NCBI GenBank assembly: GCA_021014325.1
Contig: CM037463.1
Span: 21,832,026-21,896,025, forward strand
Source: Plazaster borealis
Lineage: Eukaryota > Echinodermata > Asteroidea > Forcipulatida > Labidiasteridae
Direction of reading: 5' to 3'
Length of the DNA stretch: 64,000 nucleotides
In this document: piece by piece, positions 25,001 through 34,215 of the stretch
Numbering within the stretch: the first letter of the stretch is position 1
Layout: each line of letters opens with the position of its first letter
Made by a program: the position numbers and the translations under genes
The notes under the pieces: generated by a model
Seen by the model: the letters and a program-made list of their open reading frames with translations, nothing else
Database searches by the model: none
Told to the model about the DNA's origin: nothing

Positions 25001-28000
25001 TTTACTTCAAGATCATGTTCTACTTTTGCAGATCATCATTTGGGACGTTGGACAACAAGAGGCCTTTAATATCATCCAGTGCCACTCGGACAGAATATTC
25101 TGCATGGCCTTTAACTTTATGGGGGATCTACTAGCGACGACGTGCAAAGATAAGAAGATTAGAATTCTTGACGCTAGAACAGGAGAAGTCCTAAAGGTGA
25201 GTATTATATTTGATTTCACCCGTACACCGATGTGTGTAAAGCACTGTATACTCAGTACTTTCCCGAGTCCTGTGAAAAAAATCACAGGCATATTACTTGG
25301 GTGGGATTCGAACCCACGACCTTTGCCATTCTAGAGCAGATGTCTTACCAACTAGACCACCGAGATTGCCCGGTAGCTAGAGGCAGTCCGAATCCTATAT
25401 TTTAGCAGCGGGGACCGCGACAATTTAATAGATGTTAAATTTGCATCGGGGATATAGAATATTATATTTGGTTTTACCCGTACACCGATGTGTGTAAAGC
25501 ACTGTATACTCAGTACTTACGCGAGTCCTGTCTAAAGGTGAGTTTTGTTATCGAGTTTTCAGTGATTGTTTTATAATTCATGAATTATCTCCTAATCCTC
25601 TTAAATCATCCATAATCACAGGCCTGGAATTTCATCTTTTAGAGGGCAAGGACTTTCTCATTTTTACATAGCGTCGGCTCAGTGCTATAAGATCATAAAC
25701 TGTAACGATCAAAAAAGGGTTAAGTGAAAAATGCAAATAATTAATAAAGAAAAAAAATCAAAATCCACAAATAAATGTTTTTCTGAGAAATGAATGTTCC
25801 TTTTTGCAAAACAAGTACTTTAGAGACCACTCTTGATCAATAAACTCCATTTACCAGGAGCTCCAAAGTATGCAAAACCAATTTTATGAAATCCATACAA
25901 ACTGTACAAATGACATTGTAGTACTGAGCCGGTAATGAGGCACTTCTCATAGTGTGTCGTGGCCGAGCGGTCTAATCCACCGAATTCAAGCTCTGGTGGC
26001 TATGTCACCACAATGTGGGTTCCAATCACAGTCCCGGCACTTGTGTACTTGAGCAAGACACTTAAAAGCATCGTACAGTTTGGTAATTGTCAAAGACCAG
26101 TGTTCTCACTTGGTGTATCCCAACATATGCATAAAATAACAAGCCTGTGAAAATTTGGGCTCAATTGATCATCGAAGTTGCAAGAAAATATTGAAAGAAA
26201 AAACACCCTTGTTTTACAAATTTGTGTGCTTTCAGATAGGAATAAAAGTCTTCTTGCAAGAAGTCTTTTATTGTTTTAGTGAGAAATTACCTCTTTCTCA
26301 AAAACTACGTTACTTCAGAGGGAGTTGTTTCTCACAATGTTTTATATTATCAACAGCTCTCCGTTGCTCGTTACCAAGTCATTTTTATGTTAATATATAT
26401 TTTGAGTAATTACCAAACGTGTACAGTGCCTTAAACTATAGTTGCTCCTTGGCCTTTCTATCCTAACTTATGGACTCTGTGGAGTAATGAAGTAGAAGTA
26501 GAAGTGCCATTGAAAAATCTTAAAGTCTAACATGGACAGGAAACTTTTGAAGGGGCACCAAGGCCAAGGCTAAGAACAGGGCAATGGAGGTCATGACCTG
26601 CATGACCTTTGTGTAATTCAAGGCCTGGTGTTGGGTTGCCATTTGATGTTTAATGTTGGATGTGAAATTCTTGGCCTGAAATCCTCTTCAGGAAGTTGTC
26701 AGATTGTGAAGGATTGAGGACTGTGGGCCTAAATAACACTGGGCCAGGCATACTAATCTTATCCAAGTCAGAACATTGGTGTTGAGTGACCATAGAGTGG
26801 AGGATAGTGGAGGATAGTGGAGGATAGTGGAGGATTGAGGACTGTAGGCCTAGACAACAATTTATTATCAATGTGCCAGCGACTGCCAGGTATACTAATC
26901 TTATCAAAATCCAAACAATTTGGTTCAGATATGGGAGGGTCTCCAGCCAAAGACACTATGGGAGAGTTTTAATTTGGCAATTCTTGCGTTATGTAGTATT
27001 TCTGTTTAAGGTGTTGGTTGGTAGTTCTAAATACCTTCAACGACTTGAAGTTTATTTTGTTTGAGTGAATGGATTTAGTGACTTCTTTATGGTTCAATTT
27101 GGTATGTGTTATGTAATGTGGGTGTTGAGGGCGCTGTTCACATGTGATTAGTTAGTAGATTAAAGTAGCTAAGCTGACCTCAATTACTTTAAATAGTTTG
27201 CATTGTTACTATTGAAAAGAAAAATGAAATTTGCAAATTATTCATGATTAAATGGTTATTACTATTATTTTGAAGGATTGATATTTAAAATTGTCTTTGT
27301 TATTTTTTTAGATCGGAAATGGTCATAGTGGGACGAAAAGTTCCAAGATTGTATTCGCTGGTGACTCTGATTACCTGATCACGTCCGGAATGAATAGAAT
27401 GAGTAATCGACAAATAGCAGTGTGGAAACAGGTACTTTGAAATCCTACCCCAATCCCCCCACCCTGACCTTAACCTGACCCTACCCTGACCCTGACCCCA
27501 CCCGGACCCTACCCTGACCCCACCCCAATCCCTCTGACCTCATATTTTGTGCAAAACATATTTACTTATTTAATAGAAGAAATCTGGGGCTGCAGGGGTT
27601 TCACTTTTCATACCAACCCAAGGAGAAACAGGTTACCAACCAAAATTGCATTATATGTTCACATTGTTATGACTGGTGCCCTGTTATTTTTTTGCTCTGC
27701 TAAAAAAATTGCTATCAAGCAATATTTTCTATTTACCACCTTTATGAAATAGGGCCAAACAGTGTCATAAATTGTTTAAGAAAGAAAAAGAAAAAAACAG
27801 AAGAAAAAAAGTAACAAAGGATCATGGGAAGGGATGGCAAAATGGCGAAGGAAGAGGGTTTATCAGAAATTAAGGATGTATCAGAATTGGTGGCTACAGC
27901 TACGACTGTTGCTAAGGGTGTTGCTAATGACGTCTTATACTTCAACACATGAAGCGGCGATCCAGCTGTATGCTGTAGCCGTACTCACCAATTCAGACAC

Positions 28001-28647
28001 AGCCAAATGTTTGTGATTCTGCCATTTTTTTTCTAAACGCTTAGTTCCCACCCTTTCTGTAGATACAACCGTCAATGGTTAAATTTGTCCCTTTTCCTCA
28101 CATAGAATGACCTGTCGGAACCAGTGGAGATGTTTGATATAGACAATGGAACTGGTGTCCAGTTATTATTCTATGACCCGGACAGCCGTGTTGCTTTCAT
28201 CGCTGGAAAGGTGAGCCCACTGTCATCCCAAAATGATCAAACTTAGACACCCTGTCGTAAAACGGTGAAGCCGATAACTCATGACATTTGCATTTCTATT
28301 TTTCTTTTAATGGTGGCTGAACTGTCTGCATTTGCAATACTGTGTATTTTTGTGTGGTATTTTATTGTAGCCTCTCTTTTATGGCTATTCTACTGTACGT
28401 ACAATTCCAGTACTTTTTATCTTGTGGCTCTCTGTTGGTTGTATATAAACTGTTTTTCTGTTTACTCTTGTAATCGTTTTGTTTACACTGTTTACTGCTT
28501 TTACTTGCATTTTATTTGTAGTGGTGTTTTCCTTGCCTTTGGCTGGACTATTGGCGTTTTTTTGCTCTTTTATTCTTGTTTCTGGTTTATCTATTAATTT
28601 TGTACAGCGTATAGTGACCTTTTGTTTTTGCGCTTTATAAATGTTTG

Positions 28648-28742
<95 letters not shown>

Positions 28743-31700
28743 TTTGTTATGGTGGCTGAACCATCCGTTTTTAGCACTGATGTTTTCTTTTTACAACTTT
28801 TTAAAAATTTATTTTAATGTAGTCCCATCTCATTGCTTCCTCATTTCATCCATTCATTAAACTCTCAACTGTGTGCATTTGCAATACTGTGTAATTTTGT
28901 GCAGTAATTTATATATTTATTTGTATTTTTTTTTAATGGTAGCTGAATTATCCCTTTTAAGCAATAGTATTTTCTTTTTCCTTTATCATACTTTATTTTG
29001 CCATGTACAGTATACTGTTCCACTCAAAATTTTTAATATAGGAGTCCTATATTGATAAATATAGGACGCTTGGGAGGCTTCGCAGCTACCCTTCGTGCGT
29101 ACAAACATTGAGTACCGTAACATTGAGTACCGTTTGTATTGATTGCGTTACGCGTTATTAGCGTAATTATTATTGTCTGGACTGTTTCATTTCACTCGGC
29201 TTCGCCTCGAGAAATGGAACAGTCCAGATTTCACCTCATGATTATATTCTTCTATATTGTACTCATATGCATCCAATATTTGTATGATATTATTATCTTC
29301 AAGGGTGACGGCAGTATCCGATACTTTGAGGTCAACCCAGAGGAGAAACCGTGCATCTTTCGCCTCAATGAGTACATCACCTCCATGCCGCAGTGCGGTC
29401 TGGGCATCATGCCCAAACGAGCCATGGACATGAAGCAGTGCGAGCTGGTACGCTTCTACAAACTCCATGTTTCCAAGGGCATCTGTGAACCGCTCTCAAT
29501 GATCGTACCCAGAAAGGTCAGTCACCCCTTGAAGGATGAAGAGAGTACCTTCATCCTGATCATGTTTGCTATATTTGTTTGTGCTCTTTTCTAATGAAAT
29601 ACATGTTATTATCTTACTGTTAATTGTTGTAATTGTACTACTGTTCATGTAATTTCGTTGATAATGTGCTTCAACGTGGAATAAAGCGAATTGAATTGAA
29701 ACATTGAATTGAAATCCACGCTGGCTTTAAACAAAAAAAGCAGAGTTGTGACTATTTAATGAAAACACAAAGGTGTTCATATTTTCAAGGTATTTCCTTA
29801 CTATCTCTTATGTTACTTAAGTACTCCTACTGTCTGACCATTCAATATCATCCACTGTGGTTTTGAAGGATAGATAAACTATGCCAGCCTGCAATATATT
29901 ATCATGTGGTGATTACATTTACACAGTACACAGTCAATCCTCCTACTTTCTGACCATTCCATTCTTCGCTATTTCCTGTGCAATTTTTTCTCATTTTGTA
30001 TTGTATTTGTTTTTTCTTTGTGTTTTTTTAAGGAACCTGATTGAAATAAGCCGTTAACTGTGGTTTCTAAAAATGGCCATATAGTCAATTTTGGATGACT
30101 TTAAGATTCTTTATCCTTTTATTTTTTGGACCTCATCAGTCTGAAGCCTTTCAGGAGGACATCTACCCTCAAACCATGAGCACCGAGCCGGCCCTAACAG
30201 CCCAAGATTGGATAGCAGGGCGCGACGCCTGCCCCAAGATGGTCCTAATTGGTGAGAATCGCTCACCCCAGTTTGACTCGACGCCAGCACCAGCCAGAAC
30301 CTCTCTCAGAGAGTCCACGGCTCAAAGTAAAACCAAGTCGTCGCCCAAGAAGACGCAGGAGGCAGACAACCGGGTCTCTGAGCGGTCATGGTCCAAGAAA
30401 GAGGAGGTCACGGAGAACAAGTATACGCCGAGTAGGTCTTTCGATAGCCGTGGTGGTAGCACTCATAGCAGCTCAAAACGTATTGAGATTTCATCTTCGA
30501 GTCCACTGAACACGAGGCAGGAGGATGTTGAGAAGGAAAACATCGTCCCAACCATGTCTTCATCGGTACAGTCAACCCCGCCTACCACTGAGGACGAAGT
30601 GTCGACATTGTCCGAGATATCGTCAATCACAAGTAGCCATTCAGAGAGCTCAAACAAATCCACCAACCAATCCGAAGGTAAAAGGTCGATCGCATCACGA
30701 ATGGCCATGTTCGAAGGTAACACCAAGCGGGGCTGGAGGCGGGCCGCTTCTTTAGATAGTGCCACCCCTCTCTCGCCCACAAAGATACGTTTGACAGACA
30801 CCATTAACGAGGACGAGGGGACTGTGTTTAAAGATCGCGGTGACCGGTCCCCGACAAGGAGGACGCAAATCACCGAGGAGAAAGAGGTCCTCAGAATCAG
30901 TATGGACTCCCAGAGCGAAGCTCCTCGACCCTCGGGGATAGACATGGTGAGAAGTAACGGAGACGGGAAAGAAATGGTCAAGACCTCTCGGTCTATTTCC
31001 GACGCTGGTGTCAGGAGAGAGTTCATGACTTCAAAAGATCTTGGCATGGATCAGGTTGGTTATGATACGCAAATATTTATCCCTTATGTTTTTAGAATTT
31101 AAGAGGGACTCCAAGGTCAAATAGAGTTTTGTGATTCACTCATTTGCCAATAGGTAAACAATCTTTGTTCAAACTTTTTTTAAGGAGTGCTGTTTTTTGG
31201 CACTCTTCGGACAAAGTTAAGGAGTGGAAGGAGAGCGATTGCTCCCACACTCCTTAAAAAAATGACATTCGATTGTTTCTTTGTCTCATTTAACAGCTTA
31301 GCATTTTTTACAGTTTTGAATTTAAGTTCTGTATAATTTTAGTTTCATTTTGTTTTATATAACACATGCTTTTGACAGGGTGTCAAAAACCAAGGTGGAA
31401 GCACATGTATTCATCAAGATCCCTCTGAGTAAATTCAGAATTTGAATTGAAAGTACATTCATGTTTTGAGGTGCATGCTATGTGCACTCCGCCCTCTTCT
31501 ACCTAGATGTCTCCCCCCCTGAATTTTGAATCTTGTTCTTGGGTTTCTACGTCTGGCAAATTCTTGGAACATTTGATCTTTGTTTGTTGTACTGTGTGAT
31601 GCACTGAGTTGTTTCAACCAAACCAAGATTTGAAAATGAAACTTTTGTAAACGAATTCCACTTTGACATTTGATTCCACTCTCAAAATAACAGTTATCCC

Positions 31701-33869
31701 CGGGAGAGGAAGGGACTATGGTGAGTCTACCGTGATGGAAATTTCTGCAAGCATGGCAAACCTTCTTCAGACATCTGATCCCCCTCCCCTCCCCCTCCCC
31801 TTCCCCCTCCCAGGCCATTTCTCCTTCCAGCTCCCAACCCCCAGTACTCAACCCCCAACCCCCAACCCCAGCCCACAACCCCAGCCCACAACCCCCAGCC
31901 CTCAACCCCCAGCCCACAACCCCCAGCCCACAACCCCAGCCCACAACCCCCAGCCCTCAACCCCCAGCCCACAACCCCCAGCCCTCAACCCTTCGGCCCC
32001 ACACCCCCAACCCCCGGCCCCCAACCCCCAACCCCCAGCCCCCAGCCCCCAGCACCCAAACCGAAGCCCCCAACCCCCATCCCTCAACCCCCACCCAGCC
32101 CCAAACCCCAAGCCCCCAACCCCCATCCCTCAACCCCACTCAGCCCTCAACCCCCAACCCCCAACACCAATCCCCTGGCCTCCAACCCTATTGTGTTTTT
32201 CAAATGTTCATTATTGATGTTTTCGTACAATGTTCAATTGTTCTGCATGGCAATCTAAACTCTCTATACTGTATTGTTGTATTGTTGAAAATCAAAAACA
32301 GTTTTAAAATTGGCTGTTAAATTATGAATAACTGAAAGTGACTGTGCTGTCTCAATTTCGGTAAAATTATCATTTTGATTGCGCCACAGCAATTTGTAAA
32401 CCGTTACATGGTGCTATGTAAATAAATGTGTTTGATATTTTGTACATAGCTAGGCATACCTTGTACAGAACAAAAACGAGTGCATTGAGACGTTGGGGTG
32501 ATAAAGCGCTATATATCAGAACTGTGTATTATTATTACTATTATTTTGTTTTGAAATTAATTTTTCCTTACATAAATATATAAATAAAAGGGACACACTT
32601 TTGCTGTTTATGGCCAACTACTTGAGTAGCTTCAATATGGATGCTTATAAAGAGGGGCTCAAAGGTCAAATTCAATTTTGTGATCCACCCATTTTCCAAC
32701 AGATAGAGTCTTTATGAAAATGGGGGACAACTTAGAAGTATCTAACATCACATTGAAATGGTGTAAAAAGCCACTGTGTTTAATACCCTCTGTGTGCAAT
32801 TTTTGTCAAAATCCAAAAACGTTTGACGATGTTACATTTCAAATTTATGGTCTGTATGTTTTTGTACGGATTTTATTTTCAGTTCATTCCTGAATTTTGA
32901 TGATATTAAATCAAAACAGCATTGAATTTGACCTTTTGACTGGCACAAAAAATTCCTCTTTGTATTGTACGGACCCATTTTCCCCCCCGATGTTCGATGA
33001 CGTCACGTTTCAAATTTCACTATGAAAGAGTGTTAGATAAAATGACATTTTTTCACAGTTTTAACATGAGGTTCGAGACTTCAAATTTTTTCCAGTTTTT
33101 CACAAGGTTTCTATCTCTGAATATTGGGTGCATCACAGAACTAAATTTGACATTGAAGTCCCTCTTTAATTAATGACCCCTTTTTGAAAGAGAGGGGCAA
33201 AATTGATACATGAGGTTCATGGTTAGTCCTGTAAGATTCCCCAAACTACTTGCATGATGTTCACCAATCTATTCTGTAGTTCTGTACTTTATGGTGTTGT
33301 CTGTATTTTATGTCATCTTTTAGCCGAAGAGTAGCTTTACTACTATGTGCGCATGAAGCTTATGCACAAGAGATCTAAACATAATTGCATGTTTCCTTGT
33401 AGTTTAACGAACCTTAACCTTTGCGATATTTACATGTTTTTATATTTTATTGGCTGTTGTATCTGAACTGGGTTGCCTCCTCAGGAACGAAACGGCTTCC
33501 TTGAAGGGCCCTGTATTAATTACTTAAAAAAAGTTTAACACATAAAATGTATACTAATTTAATGTTGGACTACTTTGATTTCCCGATGTAGTTTTGACGT
33601 ACGTAGGCCTACATTAAAACCCCCAAAACTTCCTCAAGTTGGGCATCCTGTGTTCCATTATGAGCTATGCCTCAGACAAAGTACAATACACCCTTGTTGT
33701 AAAATAACCAACAATGATTGTTTTGTTCTGGTTTCCATAGTTACGGAAAGCCTTTTTGCGGCAACAAGAGGAGATCAAGCAGTACAAAACTCAACTGATG
33801 TTGAAAGATCAACGCATACGTCAACTAGAGAGAGAGATCGAAGAACTCACTATGACGTCAGAGGCTTGA
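18855..33869 (+). CDS. CORO2: Coronin, short (coronin 2-like), coding span of 9 exons
   Basis: Spliced coding span; joining the nine exons listed below gives about 705 codons in one open frame ending in TGA. Coronins bind F-actin and regulate Arp2/3 and cofilin at the cell cortex. Exons 1-7 (residues 1-358) form the WD40 propeller, with coronin signatures such as SKFRHVYG, FCAVNPKFLAI, GPVLDIKWNP, EWHPT, TTCKDKKIRI and MPKRAMDM..CE..RFYKL. Exon 8 begins with the conserved C-terminal extension (QEDIYP, EPALT..DWIAG) and then runs into about 250 low-complexity Ser/Arg/Glu-rich residues. Exon 9 is a coiled coil (RQQEEIKQYK..QLEREIEEL) resembling vertebrate CORO2A/2B more than CORO1. From memory, human CORO2A/B are about 480-525 residues, so the linker is unusually long. 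All eight introns are phase 0. Some propeller segments look coronin 1-like (SRMSNRQIAVW type), so a pre-duplication short coronin is possible. Confidence 0.93.
19262..19457. repeat. Foldback element D (coronin intron 1)
   Basis: GGGCCCAATTTCATAGAGCTG at the left and its complement at the right end; the whole unit folds on itself. Confidence 0.75.
19813..20431. mobile_element. TTAA-A MITE interrupted by a foldback
   Basis: TTAA ends, diverged MITE sequence split at the AACAGCTCTC site by the foldback at 20160-20358. Confidence 0.78.
20160..20358. repeat. Foldback element D nested in a MITE
   Basis: TTGGGCTTAATTTCACAAAG...TTTATGAAATTGGGCCC hairpin, inserted in the TTAA-A MITE 19813-20431. Confidence 0.78.
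22061..22212. repeat. Foldback element D, left-truncated
   Basis: Starts at TATTTTCTGCTAAGC and keeps the full right arm to TATGAAATTGGGTCC. Confidence 0.65.
22490..22650 (-). mobile_element. tRNA-type SINE, partial (coronin intron 1)
   Basis: AAGTGTACTGGTTTCTTTTATGTGC...CCCATCCGAAGGGAC, then CTTGAGTCCGGTGCTCTTAACCGCTTGGC as in 6345-6400; the section in between is deleted. Confidence 0.6.
23097..23339. repeat. Foldback element D, long subtype
   Basis: About 243 bp with arms of nearly 90 bp (GCTTAGCATGAAATCTCTTCC / GGAAGAAATTTCATGATAAGC). Interior differs from the other copies. Lies 120 bp before coronin exon 2. Confidence 0.75.
23461..23577 (+). CDS. CORO2: Coronin exon 2
   Basis: 39 codons between TTTGCAG and GTAAGT. 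Encodes GHKGPVLDIKWNPFNDNEIASSSDDGT, a WD40 repeat with the coronin-typical GH...V.D..W.P..D..IAS.S.D pattern. Both junctions are phase 0. Confidence 0.95.
23761..23952. repeat. Foldback element D (coronin intron 2), first of a tandem pair
   Basis: Complete GGGCCCAATTTCATAAAGC...TATGAAATTGGGCCC hairpin. Confidence 0.78.
23962..24156. repeat. Foldback element D (coronin intron 2), second of a tandem pair
   Basis: Complete hairpin only 9 bp after the previous one; different subtype (central TCAAAAATTGTACATGTGAC). Confidence 0.78.
24578..24730 (+). CDS. CORO2: Coronin exon 3
   Basis: 51 codons between AACAG and GTAAGG. Starts VKVWGIPDTG and includes TRRVVQIEWHPTAEGILASAGQDNK, the family WD40 repeat around the conserved WHPT. 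Phase 0 at both ends. Confidence 0.95.
25032..25196 (+). CDS. CORO2: Coronin exon 4
   Basis: 55 codons between TTTGCAG and GTGAGT. IIIWDVG opens the next blade, and LLATTCKDKKIRILDARTG is the conserved coronin CKD.K.R..D.R.G segment. The 5' splice site is duplicated 341 bp downstream by a retroelement insertion (see 25203-25531). Confidence 0.95.
25203..25531 (-). mobile_element. 329-bp tRNA-like retroelement with terminal direct repeats, inserted at coronin exon 4 donor
   Basis: Flanked by a 12-bp target-site duplication CTAAAGGTGAGT (25191-25202 and 25532-25543), which is the exon 4 splice-donor sequence itself. Ends in 71-bp direct repeats (25203-25273 and 25461-25531) that differ at a handful of positions. 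The core (25290-25375, - strand) is tRNA-like, with A-box-like TGGTCTAGTTGG and B-box GGTTCGAATCC. No protein is encoded. Confidence 0.75.
25666..25937. mobile_element. MITE I (coronin intron 4)
   Basis: Ends CGTCGGCTCAGTGCTATAAG and GTAGTACTGAGCCGGTA are inverted repeats; closely matches 17176-17452. Confidence 0.65.
25945..26061 (+). mobile_element. tRNA-type SINE, head (interrupted by MITE)
   Basis: GTGTCGTGGCCGAGCGGTCT (Leu/Ser-like A box) and GTGGGTTCCAATC (B box), ending GAGCAAGACACTTAA at the MITE. The rest follows at 26435-26500. Confidence 0.7.
26062..26434. mobile_element. TTAA-A MITE
   Basis: TTAA on both sides. Sits inside a SINE (GACAC-TTAA...TTAA-ACTATAG); the uninterrupted version GACACTTAACTATA is present (reverse strand) near 36085. 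Located in coronin intron 4. Confidence 0.88.
26435..26500 (+). mobile_element. tRNA-type SINE, tail after MITE
   Basis: ACTATAGTTGCTCCTTGGCC...AAGTAGAAGTAGAAGTG; reverse-complement counterpart of 36014-36085. Confidence 0.65.
26505..26615. repeat. Interspersed repeat F, partial (coronin intron 4)
   Basis: AAACTTTTGAAGGGGCACCA and AAGGCCAAGGCTAAGAACAG match the right part of the family. Confidence 0.55.
26795..26835. repeat. Short tandem repeat, 11-bp unit
   Basis: GGAGGATAGT repeated about four times in coronin intron 4. Confidence 0.75.
27312..27431 (+). CDS. CORO2: Coronin exon 5
   Basis: 40 codons between TTTTTAG and GTACTT. Encodes SKIVFAGDSDYLITSGMNRMSNRQIAVWKQ, equivalent to the coronin G.SRM..RQ.ALWD blade. 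Phase 0. A C-rich minisatellite starts just after the donor. Confidence 0.94.
27437..27538. repeat. C-rich minisatellite (CCCTGACC-like) after coronin exon 5
   Basis: Irregular repeats of CCCTACCCTGACCC starting 6 bases past the splice donor. The opposite strand has G runs able to form quadruplexes. Confidence 0.8.
27622..27755. repeat. Foldback element D, partial (coronin intron 5)
   Basis: Shares GGTTACCAACCAAAAT, TATGACTGGTGCCCTG and TTTATGAAATAGGGCC with complete copies; left arm missing. Confidence 0.5.
28106..28210 (+). CDS. CORO2: Coronin exon 6
   Basis: 35 codons between ACATAG and GTGAGC. Encodes NDLSEPVEMFDIDNGTGVQLLFYDPDSRVAFIAGK, matching the coronin L.PFYD.D....Y..GKGD blade, which continues in exon 7 with GDGSIRYFEV. 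Phase 0. Confidence 0.94.
28648..28738. repeat. (ATT)n microsatellite, about 30 units
   Basis: Uninterrupted ATT/TTA triplets for about 90 bp in coronin intron 6; explains the apparent poly-Ile and poly-Leu ORFs there. Confidence 0.95.
29177..29227 (+). other. Hairpin upstream of coronin exon 7
   Basis: Arms CTGGACTGTTTCATTTC and GAAATGGAACAGTCCAG pair at 16 of 17 positions around a 17-nt loop (itself CGGCTTCGCC-like). The 3' arm ends 76 bases before the splice acceptor. Confidence 0.75.
29304..29516 (+). CDS. CORO2: Coronin exon 7
   Basis: 71 codons between TTCAAG and GTCAGT. Encodes GDGSIRYFEVNPEEKP, GLGIMPKRAMDMKQCELVRFYKL and EPLSMIVPRK: the last propeller blade and the start of the conserved C-terminal extension. 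Phase 0. A strong hairpin lies just upstream in intron 6. Confidence 0.95.
30140..31054 (+). CDS. CORO2: Coronin exon 8 (long linker exon)
   Basis: 305 codons between CATCAG and a GTTGGT donor. It starts SEAFQEDIYPQTMSTEPALTAQDWIAG, aligning with the family (S)..QEDIYP.T...PALT..EWL.G. The following 250 or so residues are Ser, Thr, Arg and Glu-rich and probably disordered. A less degenerate island, KRSIASRMAMFEG (residues about 539-551), is followed by RRAASLDS, a basophilic-kinase-type site. The frame stays open 48 bases past the donor, but exon 9 joins in phase 0 and supplies the expected coiled coil. Confidence 0.92.
31775..32190. repeat. C-rich minisatellite in coronin intron 8
   Basis: About 400 bp of CCCCCAGCCCACAACC-like repeats with almost no G. 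The - strand would be exceptionally G-rich (GGGGGTTGGGGG type). Confidence 0.93.
32647..33169. mobile_element. TTAA-E MITE
   Basis: About 520 bp. Inverted ends AAAGAGGGGCTCAAAGGTCAAA / TTTGACATTGAAGTCCCTCT, right TTAA. The interior shows two further inverted copies of CTGTATGTTTTTGTACGGA/CATTCCTGAATTTTGATGAT-type segments. Confidence 0.75.
33741..33869 (+). CDS. CORO2: Coronin exon 9 (coiled coil and stop)
   Basis: 42 codons plus TGA after a TTTCCATAG acceptor. LRKAFLRQQEEIKQYKTQLMLKDQRIRQLEREIEELTMTSEA is a heptad-patterned coiled coil matching the coronin 2 C-terminus (LL.MF.RQQ.EI..L). In coronins this mediates oligomerisation. Confidence 0.93.
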   Translation, partial: LRKAFLRQQEEIKQYKTQLMLKDQRIRQLEREIEELTMTSEA

Positions 33870-34021
33870 AAGTATGACTGCAAAGGTCACCAAGAGAGGG
33901 CGCCAGAGTCAGCACAATCTCTCTTGCAGCCTAACGATCCCAAATTATCCAAAATCACATCCTGGAAGTTGTCCAACTTTGTAGGATATGTTATTGCAGG
34001 CCTAGATAACAATTACCTTTT

Positions 34022-34215
34022 CTTGGAACATGGGCGGTCGGGTTGGCATAGTGATATATTTCCATCGCCTTCCACCACTAGGACCCCGGTTCGAATCATG
34101 CCGGGGGGCACAATGCGGATTGGGTTTTCAGTCCCTACCTGATTGCAGGGGTTTCTCTGGAATAATTATCTGGGGTTTTCCTCCCACAGCTAAAACTGAA
34201 ACTTCCTTCCTTGTC
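34022..34215 (+). mobile_element. tRNA-headed SINE
   Basis: GGTTGGCATAGTGATA (A box) and CCGGTTCGAATCATGCC (B box), then GGGTTTTCAGTCCCTACCTG and GGGGTTTTCCTCCCAC. Lies just downstream of the coronin stop. Confidence 0.68.

Larger units (their letters stand above)
31055..33740 (+). other. Coronin intron 8
   Basis: 2.7-kb intron. Holds a fragment of the TTAA-E MITE at its start (31099-31170), a C-rich minisatellite of about 400 bp and a full TTAA-E MITE (32647-33169). No exon seen. Confidence 0.85.

Noticed and set aside
25290..25375. Functional tRNA gene
   Set aside because: A/B boxes are present but acceptor and anticodon stems do not pair, and it lies inside a retroelement with terminal repeats and a target duplication.
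27437..27538. Interstitial telomere tract
   Set aside because: CCCTGACC-like repeats differ from the CCCTAA telomere unit and are irregular.
28385..28860. Poly-Ile and poly-Leu ORFs
   Set aside because: Artifact of the (ATT)n microsatellite.
31055..31102. Coronin exon 8 reading on to a stop at 31100
   Set aside because: That reading would omit the coiled coil. GTTGGT at 31055 joins exon 9 in frame, and the extra codons run into a MITE end.
31663..32217. 184-codon Pro-rich ORF and long opposite-strand Gly/Trp ORFs
   Set aside because: Translations of the C-rich minisatellite in coronin intron 8.
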